Assembly (NCBI GenBank): GCA_965267335.1
Contig: OZ253953.1
Coordinates: 3,100,001 to 3,164,000 of the forward strand
Length of the DNA: 64,000 nt
Source of the DNA: G965267335 sp965267335
GTDB taxonomy: Bacteria > Bacteroidota > Bacteroidia > Cytophagales > JAAEPT01
Reading direction: 5' to 3'
The notes under the pieces are model-generated. The model worked only from the letters and a program-made list of their open reading frames with translations, searched no databases and had not been told where the DNA came from. This document shows positions 39,718 through 48,333 of this stretch, in pieces; within the stretch, counting starts at the first letter, position 1; each line of letters starts with the position of its first letter. The translations under genes were made by a program, and so were the position numbers.

Positions 39718-41931
39718 TTATTCGGGGTCAAATCTATCTACTGAGATCACACCATTGACCTTTAATAGCTCGGAGATAATCTCCTCCAGGTGGTCTCTAT
39801 CTCTCACAAAAAGCATGATCACATCTTCAATAATCCCATCATTAGTCTTTGCATCAATCGACCTTATATTTACATTATTACGATCAGAAATAATTGTGGT
39901 TATATCGCTGATCATTCCTACTCGATCTACACCACTTATTCTCAATCCAGCGAGGAATTCCGGATCATTTTCTGATGTCCACTTGGCTTTCACAATTCGA
40001 TAGCCGTAGTTGGACATCAACTCTGTAGCATTAGGGCAGTTGGTCCTGTGTATTTTAATACCTTCATTAACCGTAACGAAACCGAAAACATCATCCCCGG
40101 GTATTGGATTACAGCACTTTGACAACGTGTAATCAACTTCCATATGGTTGTCACCAACCACCAACGTGCTTTTATTAATGTCTTTTACCTTTGACACTAA
40201 ATCTCTGGTAGGCAGTTTTTGTCTTTTTCTTTCTGTCTCCTTCTTAGATGTTTTAGCTTCTTCCTTCTTTATTTTCTTTATTTCTGCAGGGTCGATCTTA
40301 CCTTTTGCAATTTTGAAATAAAGATCAACCATATTATTGCAGTTGAAAAAGCTTAGTACCCTACCCTGGAATTCCTTATCTGTTTCAAGCTTGGAGCTTT
40401 TGAGCTTTTTCTTCGCCAGTTCCTTACCTTCTTCGGCAATTCTTTTCTTGCTCTCCTTTAGATAATCTTTAATTCTTTTTCTTGCTTTGGAGGTCACCAC
40501 AAACCTCATCCAGTCTTCATTAGGTTTTTGCTTTTCTGAGGTTAGAATCTCTACCTGATCTCCATTCTTTAGTATATGACTTAAGGGCACGAGCTTATGA
40601 TTCACTTTTGCTCCCAAGCAATTAAGACCGACATGTGAGTGTATTTCAAAGGCAAAATCCAGTGCTGTTGCTCCATTAGGAAGTATTCTCAATTCACCTT
40701 TCGGAGTAAATACAAAAACTTCTTCGGTAAATAGGTTGGACCTAAATTCATCCATAAACTCCAAAGCTGATGAATTATCCTGATTCAGCATCCCTCTTAC
40801 CTTCCCTATCCAGTTTTCCAATCCGGATGATCCGGGATCATCTTTATCCTTATACTTCCAATGAGCCGCATATCCTTTTTCGGCAATATCATCCATGCGT
40901 TCGGAGCGAATTTGTACTTCCACCCATTTACCACTCGCACTCATAACAGTGGTATGTAACGATTCGTATCCATTTGCCTTGGATGTACTAATCCAATCTC
41001 TGAGCCTATCCGGATTGGGCTTATAGTGGTCTGTTACTATAGAATAGACCTGCCAGCACGCAGCTTTTTCGTTTTCAAGTGATGTTCTTAATATTATTCG
41101 AATAGCAAATAAGTCATAAACTTCTTCAAACGGGATATTTTGTTTCTTCATCTTATTCCAGATGGAATAGATCGATTTAGGTCTTCCTTTGATTACGAAG
41201 TCGAAGTGGTGGCTTTTTAATTCCTGCTGGATAGGGTTAATAAATGATTTGATAAACTTATTTCTTCCTTCACGAGTCTCATTAATTTTTTTGGCTATAC
41301 CATAGTACGTTTGTGGGTCTGTATATTTTAAGTATAGATCTTCTAATTCAGACTTAATCGCATATAGTCCTAATCGGTGTGCCAAAGGAGCATACAGGTA
41401 GATAGTTTCTGAAGCAATCTTTAGTTGCTTATGCCTGGGCATACTATCCAGAGTCCTCATATTATGAAGCCTATCTGCCAATTTTACCAAAATAACCCTA
41501 ACATCGTCTGAAAGAGTAAGCACCATTTTCCGGAAATTCTCGGCTTGCTGCGAGCTTCCATAATCAAATACCCCTGAAATCTTAGTAAGGCCGTCAATGA
41601 TCTTCATGACCTTATCTCCGAATTCGCGACTTATATCATCTAACTCAAACTCCGAATCTTCGACAACATCATGTAAAAGGGCGGATACAATTGAAGTAGT
41701 CCCTAGCCCAATTTCTTCAACACAAATTTGCGCAACCTCAATTGGGTGAAAAATATAGGGTTCTCCTGACCTTCTACGCATATTCTTATGCGCATCCAAA
41801 GAGAAATTAAATGCTTTTTTTATAATACTAGCATCACCATCTTTTAATACCGGCTTGGCATAGCGGAGCAGTCTACGGTACTTACGTAGAATTTCTTTCT
41901 TTTCTTTCTCCAAATCAACCACCTGTTCCAT
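39718..41931 (-). CDS. spoT: Bifunctional (p)ppGpp synthetase/hydrolase (RelA/SpoT family)
   Basis: 737 residues, a full long-form RSH. The order is: HD hydrolase domain (about 45-200, with SALLHDVVEDSEF), synthetase domain (about 230-350, GRPKSIYSIWNKM and YDLFAIRIIL), TGS domain (about 400-460, VFTPKGELRILPNGATALDFAF), a helical region, and a C-terminal ACT domain (about 660-737). An intact HD motif implies hydrolase activity, so I call it SpoT/Rel rather than RelA. It governs the stringent response. A TAnnTTTG element lies only 4 bases from the ATG. Confidence 0.95.
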   Translation of the reverse strand: MEQVVDLEKEKKEILRKYRRLLRYAKPVLKDGDASIIKKAFNFSLDAHKNMRRRSGEPYIFHPIEVAQICVEEIGLGTTSIVSALLHDVVEDSEFELDDISREFGDKVMKIIDGLTKISGVFDYGSSQQAENFRKMVLTLSDDVRVILVKLADRLHNMRTLDSMPRHKQLKIASETIYLYAPLAHRLGLYAIKSELEDLYLKYTDPQTYYGIAKKINETREGRNKFIKSFINPIQQELKSHHFDFVIKGRPKSIYSIWNKMKKQNIPFEEVYDLFAIRIILRTSLENEKAACWQVYSIVTDHYKPNPDRLRDWISTSKANGYESLHTTVMSASGKWVEVQIRSERMDDIAEKGYAAHWKYKDKDDPGSSGLENWIGKVRGMLNQDNSSALEFMDEFRSNLFTEEVFVFTPKGELRILPNGATALDFAFEIHSHVGLNCLGAKVNHKLVPLSHILKNGDQVEILTSEKQKPNEDWMRFVVTSKARKRIKDYLKESKKRIAEEGKELAKKKLKSSKLETDKEFQGRVLSFFNCNNMVDLYFKIAKGKIDPAEIKKIKKEEAKTSKKETERKRQKLPTRDLVSKVKDINKSTLVVGDNHMEVDYTLSKCCNPIPGDDVFGFVTVNEGIKIHRTNCPNATELMSNYGYRIVKAKWTSENDPEFLAGLRISGVDRVGMISDITTIISDRNNVNIRSIDAKTNDGIIEDVIMLFVRDRDHLEEIISELLKVNGVISVDRFDPE

Positions 41932-41935
41932 CTAC

Positions 41936-41943
41936 CAAAAATA
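41936..41943 (-). promoter_or_regulatory. Candidate -7 element adjoining the spoT start codon
   Basis: Minus-strand TATTTTTG fits TAnnTTTG and ends 4 bases before the spoT ATG. If active, the transcript would begin at or very near the start codon. A TTG lies upstream but with a short 14-nt spacer, so support is limited. Confidence 0.35.
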
Positions 41944-42035
41944 ACTATTTAGGAGCTCAAAGTCCATTCAAATCAGGTATTCAGAACATAACTCAAACTT
42001 GTAAAAAAATACCTGATAAAATAATCATAAGATTA

Positions 42036-42065
42036 TTGTTATTAATTTCTTCTTTTTTAACTTTG
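42036..42065 (+). promoter_or_regulatory. Promoter of tRNA-Leu(TAG)
   Basis: TTG (42036-42038), 19-nt spacer, TAACTTTG (42058-42065): exact consensus with the same spacing as the other tRNA-Leu promoter. It ends 32 bases before the tRNA. Confidence 0.75.
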
Positions 42066-42097
42066 CACCCTCAATTTCGAAACCACTGAAATTAAAA

Positions 42098-42179
42098 GCG
42101 GATGTGGTGAAATTGGTAGACACGCTAGACTTAGGATCTAGTGCCGCGAGGCGTGGGGGTTCGAGTCCCTCCATCCGCA
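42098..42179 (+). tRNA. tRNA-Leu(TAG)
   Basis: 82 nt, class II with a long variable arm. Acceptor GCGGATG pairs with CATCCGC, anticodon stem CTAGA/TCTAG with loop CTTAGGA giving TAG (reads CUA and related codons), T arm GGGGG-TTCGAGT-CCCTC with G-T tolerance, discriminator A. No encoded CCA. Followed at once by a strong terminator. Confidence 0.96.
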
Positions 42180-42186
42180 CATCGAG

Positions 42187-42217
42187 CCCTCAGCATCTAA
42201 TAAATGCTGAGGGTTTT
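42187..42217 (+). terminator. Terminator after tRNA-Leu(TAG)
   Basis: CCCTCAGCAT (42187-42196) and ATGCTGAGGG (42204-42213) form a perfect 10-bp stem with a 7-nt loop, followed by TTTT. It separates the tRNA from tig. Confidence 0.9.
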
Positions 42218-42264
42218 GGTTTATATAAGAACTCAGATTATTTCGCTGAACGAAAAGTAGAATT

Positions 42265-43608
42265 ATGAACATCACTTTAGAAAAAAAAGATGTCAACAAT
42301 GCTTCATTGAAAATTAATCTTGTTGAAAAAGATTACGAAGCAAAAGTCAATGATAAAATTAAAGAATACAGCAAAAAGGCTAATATAAAGGGTTTTCGTC
42401 CTGGTAAGGTGCCTCCCCAAATAATCAAAAGTATGATGGGTGAAAGCCTTATCGCTGATGAAGTTTACAGCCTGTTATCTGAAAGCATCCGAGAATACCT
42501 CAAGGAAAATAATATTTCTATTATCGGAGACCCTCTTCCAAGTTCGGAAGATGAGGCTAAAAAAATTGATTGGAACAAAGACAAAGAGTTTAACTTCACC
42601 TATGATCTGGGACTAGTTCCTGACTTTGACGTTGATCTAAACACAAAAATCAAGGTCAATAAATACATCATTGACGTTGATGATAAGACCTTAAAGGAAA
42701 CTTCAGAGAATCTTCAGAAACAACATGGCAATTTTATAAAGCCTGAAACCGTAGGAGAAGGTGATTTTGTATCTGGTAACCTAAAAGCAGCGGATGGTTC
42801 TTTTGATAAGGACACAATGTTTCCAATGAACAAAATCAGCAGCAAGGTCATCAAGTCATTTCTTGGAGCTAAAATTGGAGATAGCATAACTTTCGATCTT
42901 AAAAAGGCATTCAAGAAAGATATAAATGACATTGCTCATGCCACGGGAATGAGCAAAGATCAGGCTAAGGACGTTAAAGGAGATTATGTATTTACGGTAA
43001 CAGAAATCAGTCGATCTGAGAAAGCGGAACTAAATACAGAGTTTTTTGATAAAGTGTTCGGGCCAGGAAACATCAAAAACGAAGCCGAGTACAATGAAAA
43101 ACTCAGCGAGATAGTTAATAAGAACTATGCGCAGGATTCCGAGGCCAAAATCATTCAGGACCTTCAGGACAAGGTAATTGAAAAAACCAAAGTATCCGTT
43201 CCTAAAGACTTCTTCAAGAGATGGTTACTCACCGTTAATAAAGAGAAACTGACAGAAGACAAACTCAACGAGGACTACCATTTATACGAACGGGAACTTA
43301 AATGGACCCTTATCAGGAACAAAATTTCGGAGAAAAAATCCCTCAAAGTAGAGCACGAGGAGGTTATCGCGAAAGCAAAAGCGTTTATAGCTGCTCAATA
43401 CCTGGGTGGAATGCAAATTCCTGCTGAAATGGAACCTCAAGTGATGGAGATAGTGAACAAGTACCTTCAGGAAGAAGACGGAAAAAACTACATGAGGATT
43501 TACGAAGATGTACTTAACGACAAGGTTCTCAGTAGTATAAGAGAGATTGCGACTTTGAAGGACAAAAAGGTAAAGGTTGAGGAGTTCCAAAAACTTTTAA
43601 CCAAGTAA
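42265..43608 (+). CDS. tig: Trigger factor
   Basis: 447 residues. The ribosome-binding signature is present as KGFRPGKVPPQIIKSMMG (about 45-62). The middle region (about 150-245) corresponds to the PPIase-like domain but is divergent, as I understand is common in Bacteroidota. The C-terminal helical arms follow (about 265-440, DLQDKVIEKTKVSVPKDFF). It is a ribosome-associated chaperone for nascent chains. The order tig-clpP-clpX is conserved in many bacteria and supports the call. A terminator follows, so clpP appears to have its own promoter. Confidence 0.93.
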   Translation: MNITLEKKDVNNASLKINLVEKDYEAKVNDKIKEYSKKANIKGFRPGKVPPQIIKSMMGESLIADEVYSLLSESIREYLKENNISIIGDPLPSSEDEAKKIDWNKDKEFNFTYDLGLVPDFDVDLNTKIKVNKYIIDVDDKTLKETSENLQKQHGNFIKPETVGEGDFVSGNLKAADGSFDKDTMFPMNKISSKVIKSFLGAKIGDSITFDLKKAFKKDINDIAHATGMSKDQAKDVKGDYVFTVTEISRSEKAELNTEFFDKVFGPGNIKNEAEYNEKLSEIVNKNYAQDSEAKIIQDLQDKVIEKTKVSVPKDFFKRWLLTVNKEKLTEDKLNEDYHLYERELKWTLIRNKISEKKSLKVEHEEVIAKAKAFIAAQYLGGMQIPAEMEPQVMEIVNKYLQEEDGKNYMRIYEDVLNDKVLSSIREIATLKDKKVKVEEFQKLLTK

Positions 43609-43641
43609 AACCTTTTTCGTTAAAATATCATTATTAGCATT

Positions 43642-43674
43642 GAAATGTCCTTTTCTACAAGGGCATTTTTTTTA
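43642..43674 (+). terminator. Terminator after tig
   Basis: ATGTCCTT and AAGGGCAT form an 8-bp stem (one G-T pair) with a loop of about 6 nt, followed by a run of eight T residues ending at 43674. Confidence 0.75.
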
Positions 43675-43681
43675 GATTTGT
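43674..43681 (+). promoter_or_regulatory. Candidate -7 element of clpP
   Basis: TAGATTTG matches TAnnTTTG, starts at the last T of the tig terminator tract and ends 23 bases before the clpP ATG. No TTG at -33. Confidence 0.45.
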
Positions 43682-43704
43682 GTCTCTTATAAAACCAGAT
43701 TGAA

Positions 43705-44376
43705 ATGTATAGTAAAGAAGAATTTAGAAAATACGCTACCAAACACCAAGGCATCAGTAGCACTGTCATGGATCAGTATTTCAGTACAATTGAAAATATG
43801 ACTCCAAATATCATAGAGGAACGTCAGATGAACATTGCTGTAATGGATGTTTTTTCGAGGTTGATGAAAGACCGAATTATTTTTCTTGGCACAGGAGTGG
43901 ATGACTACATTGCAAACATTATAACCGCTCAATTATTATTTCTTGAGTCTGTCGATTCCAAGTCAGACATCGTCATGTACGTAAATAGCCCCGGGGGTTC
44001 AGTTTATGCAGGTCTAGGTATATATGACACCATGCAATATGTCAATCCAGATGTTGCGACTGTATGCACAGGATTAGCAGCATCAATGGGCGCTGTACTT
44101 CTTTGCGGTGGAGCTGAAAAAAAGAGATCGGCCCTACCCCACTCTAGAATTATGATTCACCAACCTCTTGGTGGCGCTCAAGGTCAGGCAAGTGATATCG
44201 AAATTACAGCAAAGCAAATATTGTTGTTAAAAGATGAACTTTATGCCATTTTATCTAAGCACTCCGGTAAGGATATCAAACAAATTGATAAAGATTCTGA
44301 CAGAGATTATTGGATGAAGGCCGTGGAAGCGAAAGAATACGGAATCATAGACGAGGTACTTGAGCGCAAGAAATAA
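43705..44376 (+). CDS. clpP: ATP-dependent Clp protease proteolytic subunit
   Basis: 223 residues. The catalytic triad is visible: Ser127 in GLAASMGAVLL, His152 in RIMIHQPLGG and an Asp near 201 in SDRDYWM. YVNSPGGSVYAGLGIYDTMQ is the handle/active-site frame. It forms the tetradecameric serine protease that degrades substrates unfolded by ClpX or ClpA/C. clpX follows after 33 bases. Confidence 0.97.
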   Translation: MYSKEEFRKYATKHQGISSTVMDQYFSTIENMTPNIIEERQMNIAVMDVFSRLMKDRIIFLGTGVDDYIANIITAQLLFLESVDSKSDIVMYVNSPGGSVYAGLGIYDTMQYVNPDVATVCTGLAASMGAVLLCGGAEKKRSALPHSRIMIHQPLGGAQGQASDIEITAKQILLLKDELYAILSKHSGKDIKQIDKDSDRDYWMKAVEAKEYGIIDEVLERKK

Positions 44377-44409
44377 TTCAAAAGTGCGAATTTTTAGCTA
44401 AATTTAAGG

Positions 44410-45648
44410 ATGGCACAAATAACTTGTTCGTTTTGCGGTAGAAGTAAAAAAGATGTAAATCTGATGATTTCAGGAATACACGCGCACATTTGTGATAAGT
44501 GTATTTCTCAATCCTATCAAATTCTACTTGAAGAATCGAAACAAAAGGAAGACAAATCTCAACCAAATTTCAATCTGGTTAAACCTATTGAGATGAAAGC
44601 CTTTCTGGATGAATATGTCATCGGCCAGGATGAAGCTAAAAAAGTACTTTCCGTTGCTGTCTACAATCATTATAAAAGGCTAGACCAAAACTCTGACAAG
44701 AAACCGGACACGGATAACGAGGAGGTTACCATTGAAAAATCCAACATAATAATGGTTGGTGAAACCGGGACCGGCAAAACTTATCTTGCAAAGACCTTAG
44801 CTAGAATATTACAGGTTCCCTTTTGCATAGCCGATGCCACAGTTCTAACAGAGGCCGGATATGTTGGAGAAGATGTTGAAAGTATTCTCTCAAGATTACT
44901 TCAAGCTGCCAACTATAATGTTGAATCTGCCCAGAGGGGGATTGTGTATATAGATGAAATTGATAAAATCGCACGAAAAAGCGACAACCCTTCCATCACC
45001 CGGGATGTTAGTGGAGAAGGTGTACAGCAAGCACTTTTGAAATTACTTGAAGGAACTTCAGTCAATGTACCTCCTCAAGGTGGGCGAAAACATCCTGATC
45101 AGAAAATGATCAACTTAAAGACCGATAATATACTTTTTGTGTGCGGTGGTGCTTTTGACGGTATTGACAAACTTATCGGAAAGAGGCTAAATACTCGTCC
45201 TTTAGGTTTTGGCCAAGATGATGGTGACCGAATAGATACTGAAGAACTACTAAAGTATGTATCAGCGCAGGACCTCAAGCAATTTGGACTCATTCCTGAA
45301 CTTATCGGCAGACTTCCAGTTCTTACGCACCTGGAGCCACTGAATGCCGATACGCTGAAACAAATTCTTATTGCTCCGAAAAACTCTTTGGTCAAACAAT
45401 ATCAAAAATTGTTTGATATGGAAGGCATTGAGCTTGAGTTTGAAGAAGAAGCTTTAGACTTTATTGTAGAAAAAGCCGTACAATTTAAACTTGGTGCAAG
45501 AGGCTTGCGATCAATTTGCGAAGCTATTATGACCGATGCTATGTTTGAATTACCTTCTGCCGAAGATGTCAATAAGTTTGCCATTTCACGAGAGTATGCT
45601 GAGGAGAAATTTGAAAAATCGAAATTTAAAAAGCTAAAGGTTGCCTAG
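44410..45648 (+). CDS. clpX: ATP-dependent Clp protease ATPase subunit ClpX
   Basis: 412 residues. The N-terminal C4 zinc domain uses Cys6, Cys9, Cys28 and Cys31 (CSFC and CDKC). The AAA+ domain has Walker A GETGTGKT (about 119-126), Walker B IVYIDEIDKIARK and the sensor/pore region with a GYVGEDVES loop. It unfolds tagged proteins and feeds them to ClpP. Separated from clpP by 33 bases and probably co-transcribed. Confidence 0.97.
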   Translation: MAQITCSFCGRSKKDVNLMISGIHAHICDKCISQSYQILLEESKQKEDKSQPNFNLVKPIEMKAFLDEYVIGQDEAKKVLSVAVYNHYKRLDQNSDKKPDTDNEEVTIEKSNIIMVGETGTGKTYLAKTLARILQVPFCIADATVLTEAGYVGEDVESILSRLLQAANYNVESAQRGIVYIDEIDKIARKSDNPSITRDVSGEGVQQALLKLLEGTSVNVPPQGGRKHPDQKMINLKTDNILFVCGGAFDGIDKLIGKRLNTRPLGFGQDDGDRIDTEELLKYVSAQDLKQFGLIPELIGRLPVLTHLEPLNADTLKQILIAPKNSLVKQYQKLFDMEGIELEFEEEALDFIVEKAVQFKLGARGLRSICEAIMTDAMFELPSAEDVNKFAISREYAEEKFEKSKFKKLKVA

Positions 45649-45722
45649 CCCAGTCGTTGATTAACTGCTAGTAAATTCTTTCTTCTCTACTTCCTCAACT
45701 AGTTAGTAAGTAAAGTTTTCTG

Positions 45723-46835
45723 TTATTCCACAAGATATTTATGAATAAGTCCGGCAGTGATTTTATCTGCGCGCTTCACACCAATTGCTTTTTTGACATC
45801 TCTATACCCTTCGACCATCTTATCTCTGTAAGACTCGTTTGTCATCAACTGCTTTATCTCTTCTACCAGAACTTCCTTTTTAGTTTGGTGCTTATATATC
45901 AATTCTTTCACCACTTCTCTACCGGCAATCAGATTGACCAAGGAAACAAAATCCACTTTAATAACAGCCTTAATTACGTAGTACGACAAACCTGACGTTT
46001 TATAGCACACCACCTGCGGAGTTCCTATTAATGCGGTCTCCAGCGTAGCGGTTCCGGAGGTCACGACTGCCGCCTTTGCATTATAAAGCAAATCATAGGT
46101 TCTATCGTATACTACTTTGATATTGTATTTACTACTAATCGCCTCAAAGTATTCCTTAGGAAAATTCGGCACAGCGGCTACCACAAATTCATAGTCCGGA
46201 AGTTCAGGTGATACACTTAGCATAAAATCCAGCATCTTTTCAATTTCCTGTTTTCGGCTGCCGGGTAATACTGCAATGATATTATCTTTTTTAAGGTTGA
46301 ATTCAGTAATGATGTCTTCACTGAAACTGTGATCCGCAATCGCATCCATCACAGGATTACCAACATAGTCGACTTCGTAATCATATTTTTTAAAGAACTC
46401 TTTTTCAAAAGGGAGTATACAAAAAAGTCGATCTATGTACTTTTTAATCTTTAGTGCTCTCTTCTGATTCCAGGCCCAAACCTTAGGAGCGATATAGTAA
46501 TAGGTTTTGAAACCGTTGGCTTTTGCAAAAGGAGCTATTTTCATATTAAACCCGGAATAATCCACGTGGATTATTACGTCCGGTTTAAACTCCAACAAAT
46601 CCGCCTTACACTCCTTAATAAAGCCTGAAATTTTTCTAAGATTCTTGATCACTTCCCATACTCCCATAAAAGCCATATCAGAATAGTGACGCACCAATGT
46701 CCCTCCCTGGGCCTGCATGAGATCTCCTCCATAATATCGAAATTCCGCATCCGGGTCCTGCTGCTTAAGTTGTTTCATTAGATTAGATGCGTGCAAGTCA
46801 CCTGACCTTTCACCAGCTATAAGATAGTACTTCAT
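45723..46835 (-). CDS. lpxB: Lipid-A-disaccharide synthase
   Basis: 370 residues, a GT-B glycosyltransferase of family 19. Signatures are LIAGERSGDLHASNLMKQL at the N-terminus, YIAPKVWAWNQKRALKIK, AVLPGSRKQEIEKML and TSGTATLETALIGTPQVVCYK. It condenses UDP-2,3-diacylglucosamine with lipid X in lipid A synthesis, on the inner face of the inner membrane. It starts 3 bases after queD, so the two appear to share a transcript, without an obvious functional link. Convergent with clpX. Confidence 0.95.
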   Translation of the reverse strand: MKYYLIAGERSGDLHASNLMKQLKQQDPDAEFRYYGGDLMQAQGGTLVRHYSDMAFMGVWEVIKNLRKISGFIKECKADLLEFKPDVIIHVDYSGFNMKIAPFAKANGFKTYYYIAPKVWAWNQKRALKIKKYIDRLFCILPFEKEFFKKYDYEVDYVGNPVMDAIADHSFSEDIITEFNLKKDNIIAVLPGSRKQEIEKMLDFMLSVSPELPDYEFVVAAVPNFPKEYFEAISSKYNIKVVYDRTYDLLYNAKAAVVTSGTATLETALIGTPQVVCYKTSGLSYYVIKAVIKVDFVSLVNLIAGREVVKELIYKHQTKKEVLVEEIKQLMTNESYRDKMVEGYRDVKKAIGVKRADKITAGLIHKYLVE

Positions 46836-46838
46836 ATA

Positions 46839-47267
46839 CTACAAGCCCTCACCAAAAAATTCAACATAGTTATTCTTCGTTTCCCAGAGCCTGAGACTGT
46901 GTAACTTACCATTATAGCAGGTCTCTTCTATTGCGGGGGCAAGTATTTTCCAAATTTCAACCGTCAGGTTCTCACAGCTTGCTAGTTTTCCAATCATAAA
47001 ATCGACATCTGTGTTTAGATTCATATGATCGACTTTATCGGTCACAAGGGACTTTATCATTTGACCTAGCTTCTTTAAATCAATTACAAACCCAGTTTCC
47101 GGATCAGGTTCCCCCTTTACGGTAACATAGAGGTCAAAATTATGACCATGCCAGTTTTCATTAGCACATGGGCCAAAAACTTCGTGATTCTTTTCTGTGG
47201 ACCAATCGGGGTTCCACAACTTATGCGCTGCGTTAAAGTGTTCTTTTCTTGTTACTTCAAGTATCAT
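46839..47267 (-). CDS. queD: 6-carboxytetrahydropterin synthase (QueD family)
   Basis: 142 residues, tunnel-fold PTPS/QueD. Zinc ligands are His15 (FNAAHKL), His40 and His42 (WHGHNFDLYVTV). The catalytic Cys34 (FGPCANENWHGH) is the position used by QueD. It converts dihydroneopterin triphosphate to 6-carboxytetrahydropterin in the preQ0/queuosine pathway. queE lies 6 kb away in the same window, supporting QueD over a tetrahydrobiopterin role. A TAnnTTTG element is 7 bases from the ATG. Confidence 0.92.
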   Translation of the reverse strand: MILEVTRKEHFNAAHKLWNPDWSTEKNHEVFGPCANENWHGHNFDLYVTVKGEPDPETGFVIDLKKLGQMIKSLVTDKVDHMNLNTDVDFMIGKLASCENLTVEIWKILAPAIEETCYNGKLHSLRLWETKNNYVEFFGEGL

Positions 47268-47274
47268 AGATATA

Positions 47275-47282
47275 CAAATATA
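47275..47282 (-). promoter_or_regulatory. Candidate -7 element adjoining the queD start codon
   Basis: Minus-strand TATATTTG fits TAnnTTTG and ends 7 bases before the queD ATG. No TTG at -33. If used, the leader would be almost absent. Confidence 0.35.
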
Positions 47283-47378
47283 GCGGATTGCCCATATTGT
47301 ATTATTAAATTATTGGATTGCTTTATTTACCAATGAATTGCTCTTGCACATTTTTCTAGTTATTCCACAAATTAATGT

Positions 47379-48278
47379 CTACTGAGCAGCATGTAGATGC
47401 TTCCAGCGGCTAATGATTTGTTTCATCTCCCTCGTTGATTTAACAATACGTGGTGCGGGCCTTGAATGGCCATAGTCAGAAAGGTCGTAGCAGTCCCAAT
47501 TCTTGTAAACCTTAGTGTTCTTTAATTCAGGATACCGGTCAAAGAATTGAGTTTGCATACTAACAGAGTCAAACCCAAAAATTATATCCGGACGAATGGA
47601 AAGAAAATACTCACGTGACACCTGCGGATTGGTTAGCGTGGAGGAAGCATCAATTGCATTAACACCTCCAGCACATAGAATTTTCTGATTAATAAAAGAT
47701 TTTGGTCCATGAGCATAAATCGGCCCCAATGAAATGAGCTGAACAACCTTGGGGCCACTTGAATCAGGGCTACATAAATCATCAAATTCCTGCTTTAAAG
47801 AATCGGCCAATTTATTTCCTTCTGCTTCATTTCCAATGATCTTTCCTAACAATCGAAAGCCTTCAAATACATCATCCATGGAACTATATTTAAAGAAATA
47901 TACAGGATAGCCCAAGGCTTCGATTCTTTCAGCCACCTGAATAGGCATTAAGCTTTCTACGCCAATCACTAAATCAGGATCTAACTCCACTATCTTTTCA
48001 AAATTGACATTTGGCCATGTATTTACAATTGGTTTTTCCTTAGCACTAGCTGGGTAATCTGAGTTTTGTGTGACACTTACCAATTTATCTTCAGCCTTTA
48101 TCGCATACATCACTTCAGTTAAGGAAGCAGCCAAAGAAACCACCCGATCCACCTTATTGGGCAAAACAACTTTTCGCCCCATACCATCGGTTAAGACTTT
48201 CTCTTGTTTTTTGGGGGCTTCATCAGCACACCCAAAAGTCAAAAAAGTCATAAGAACTAGTGCTATCCTCAATTTCAT
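47379..48278 (-). CDS. BtuF/FepB-like substrate-binding lipoprotein
   Basis: 299 residues. The lipoprotein signal ends at the lipobox Leu-Thr-Phe-Gly-Cys (Cys17). The mature part is a class III periplasmic binding protein: GRKVVLPNKVDRVVSLAAS, then VNFEKIVELDPDLVIG in the first lobe and REYFLSIRPDIIFGF in the second. Relatives bind cobalamin or ferric siderophores for ABC import. No permease or ATPase is adjacent and no cobalamin riboswitch was recognised, so the ligand is open. A downstream cobalamin-dependent mutase in the window makes B12 an attractive but unproven guess. Confidence 0.85.
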   Translation of the reverse strand: MKLRIALVLMTFLTFGCADEAPKKQEKVLTDGMGRKVVLPNKVDRVVSLAASLTEVMYAIKAEDKLVSVTQNSDYPASAKEKPIVNTWPNVNFEKIVELDPDLVIGVESLMPIQVAERIEALGYPVYFFKYSSMDDVFEGFRLLGKIIGNEAEGNKLADSLKQEFDDLCSPDSSGPKVVQLISLGPIYAHGPKSFINQKILCAGGVNAIDASSTLTNPQVSREYFLSIRPDIIFGFDSVSMQTQFFDRYPELKNTKVYKNWDCYDLSDYGHSRPAPRIVKSTREMKQIISRWKHLHAAQ

Positions 48279-48279
48279 G

Positions 48280-48287
48280 TATTTTTG
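48280..48287 (+). promoter_or_regulatory. Candidate -7 element of hldD
   Basis: TATTTTTG fits TAnnTTTG and ends 46 bases before the hldD ATG, in the divergent gap to the BtuF-like gene. No TTG at -33. Confidence 0.4.
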
Positions 48288-48333
48288 TATTGCTTATTAG
48301 AAATGTGAATTTAATACAAAGGATAATAATAAC

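Noticed and set aside
48279..48333. Cobalamin riboswitch upstream of the BtuF-like gene
   Set aside because: The gap between the divergent genes is only 55 bases, too short for a cobalamin riboswitch, and no B12-box-like sequence was recognised.
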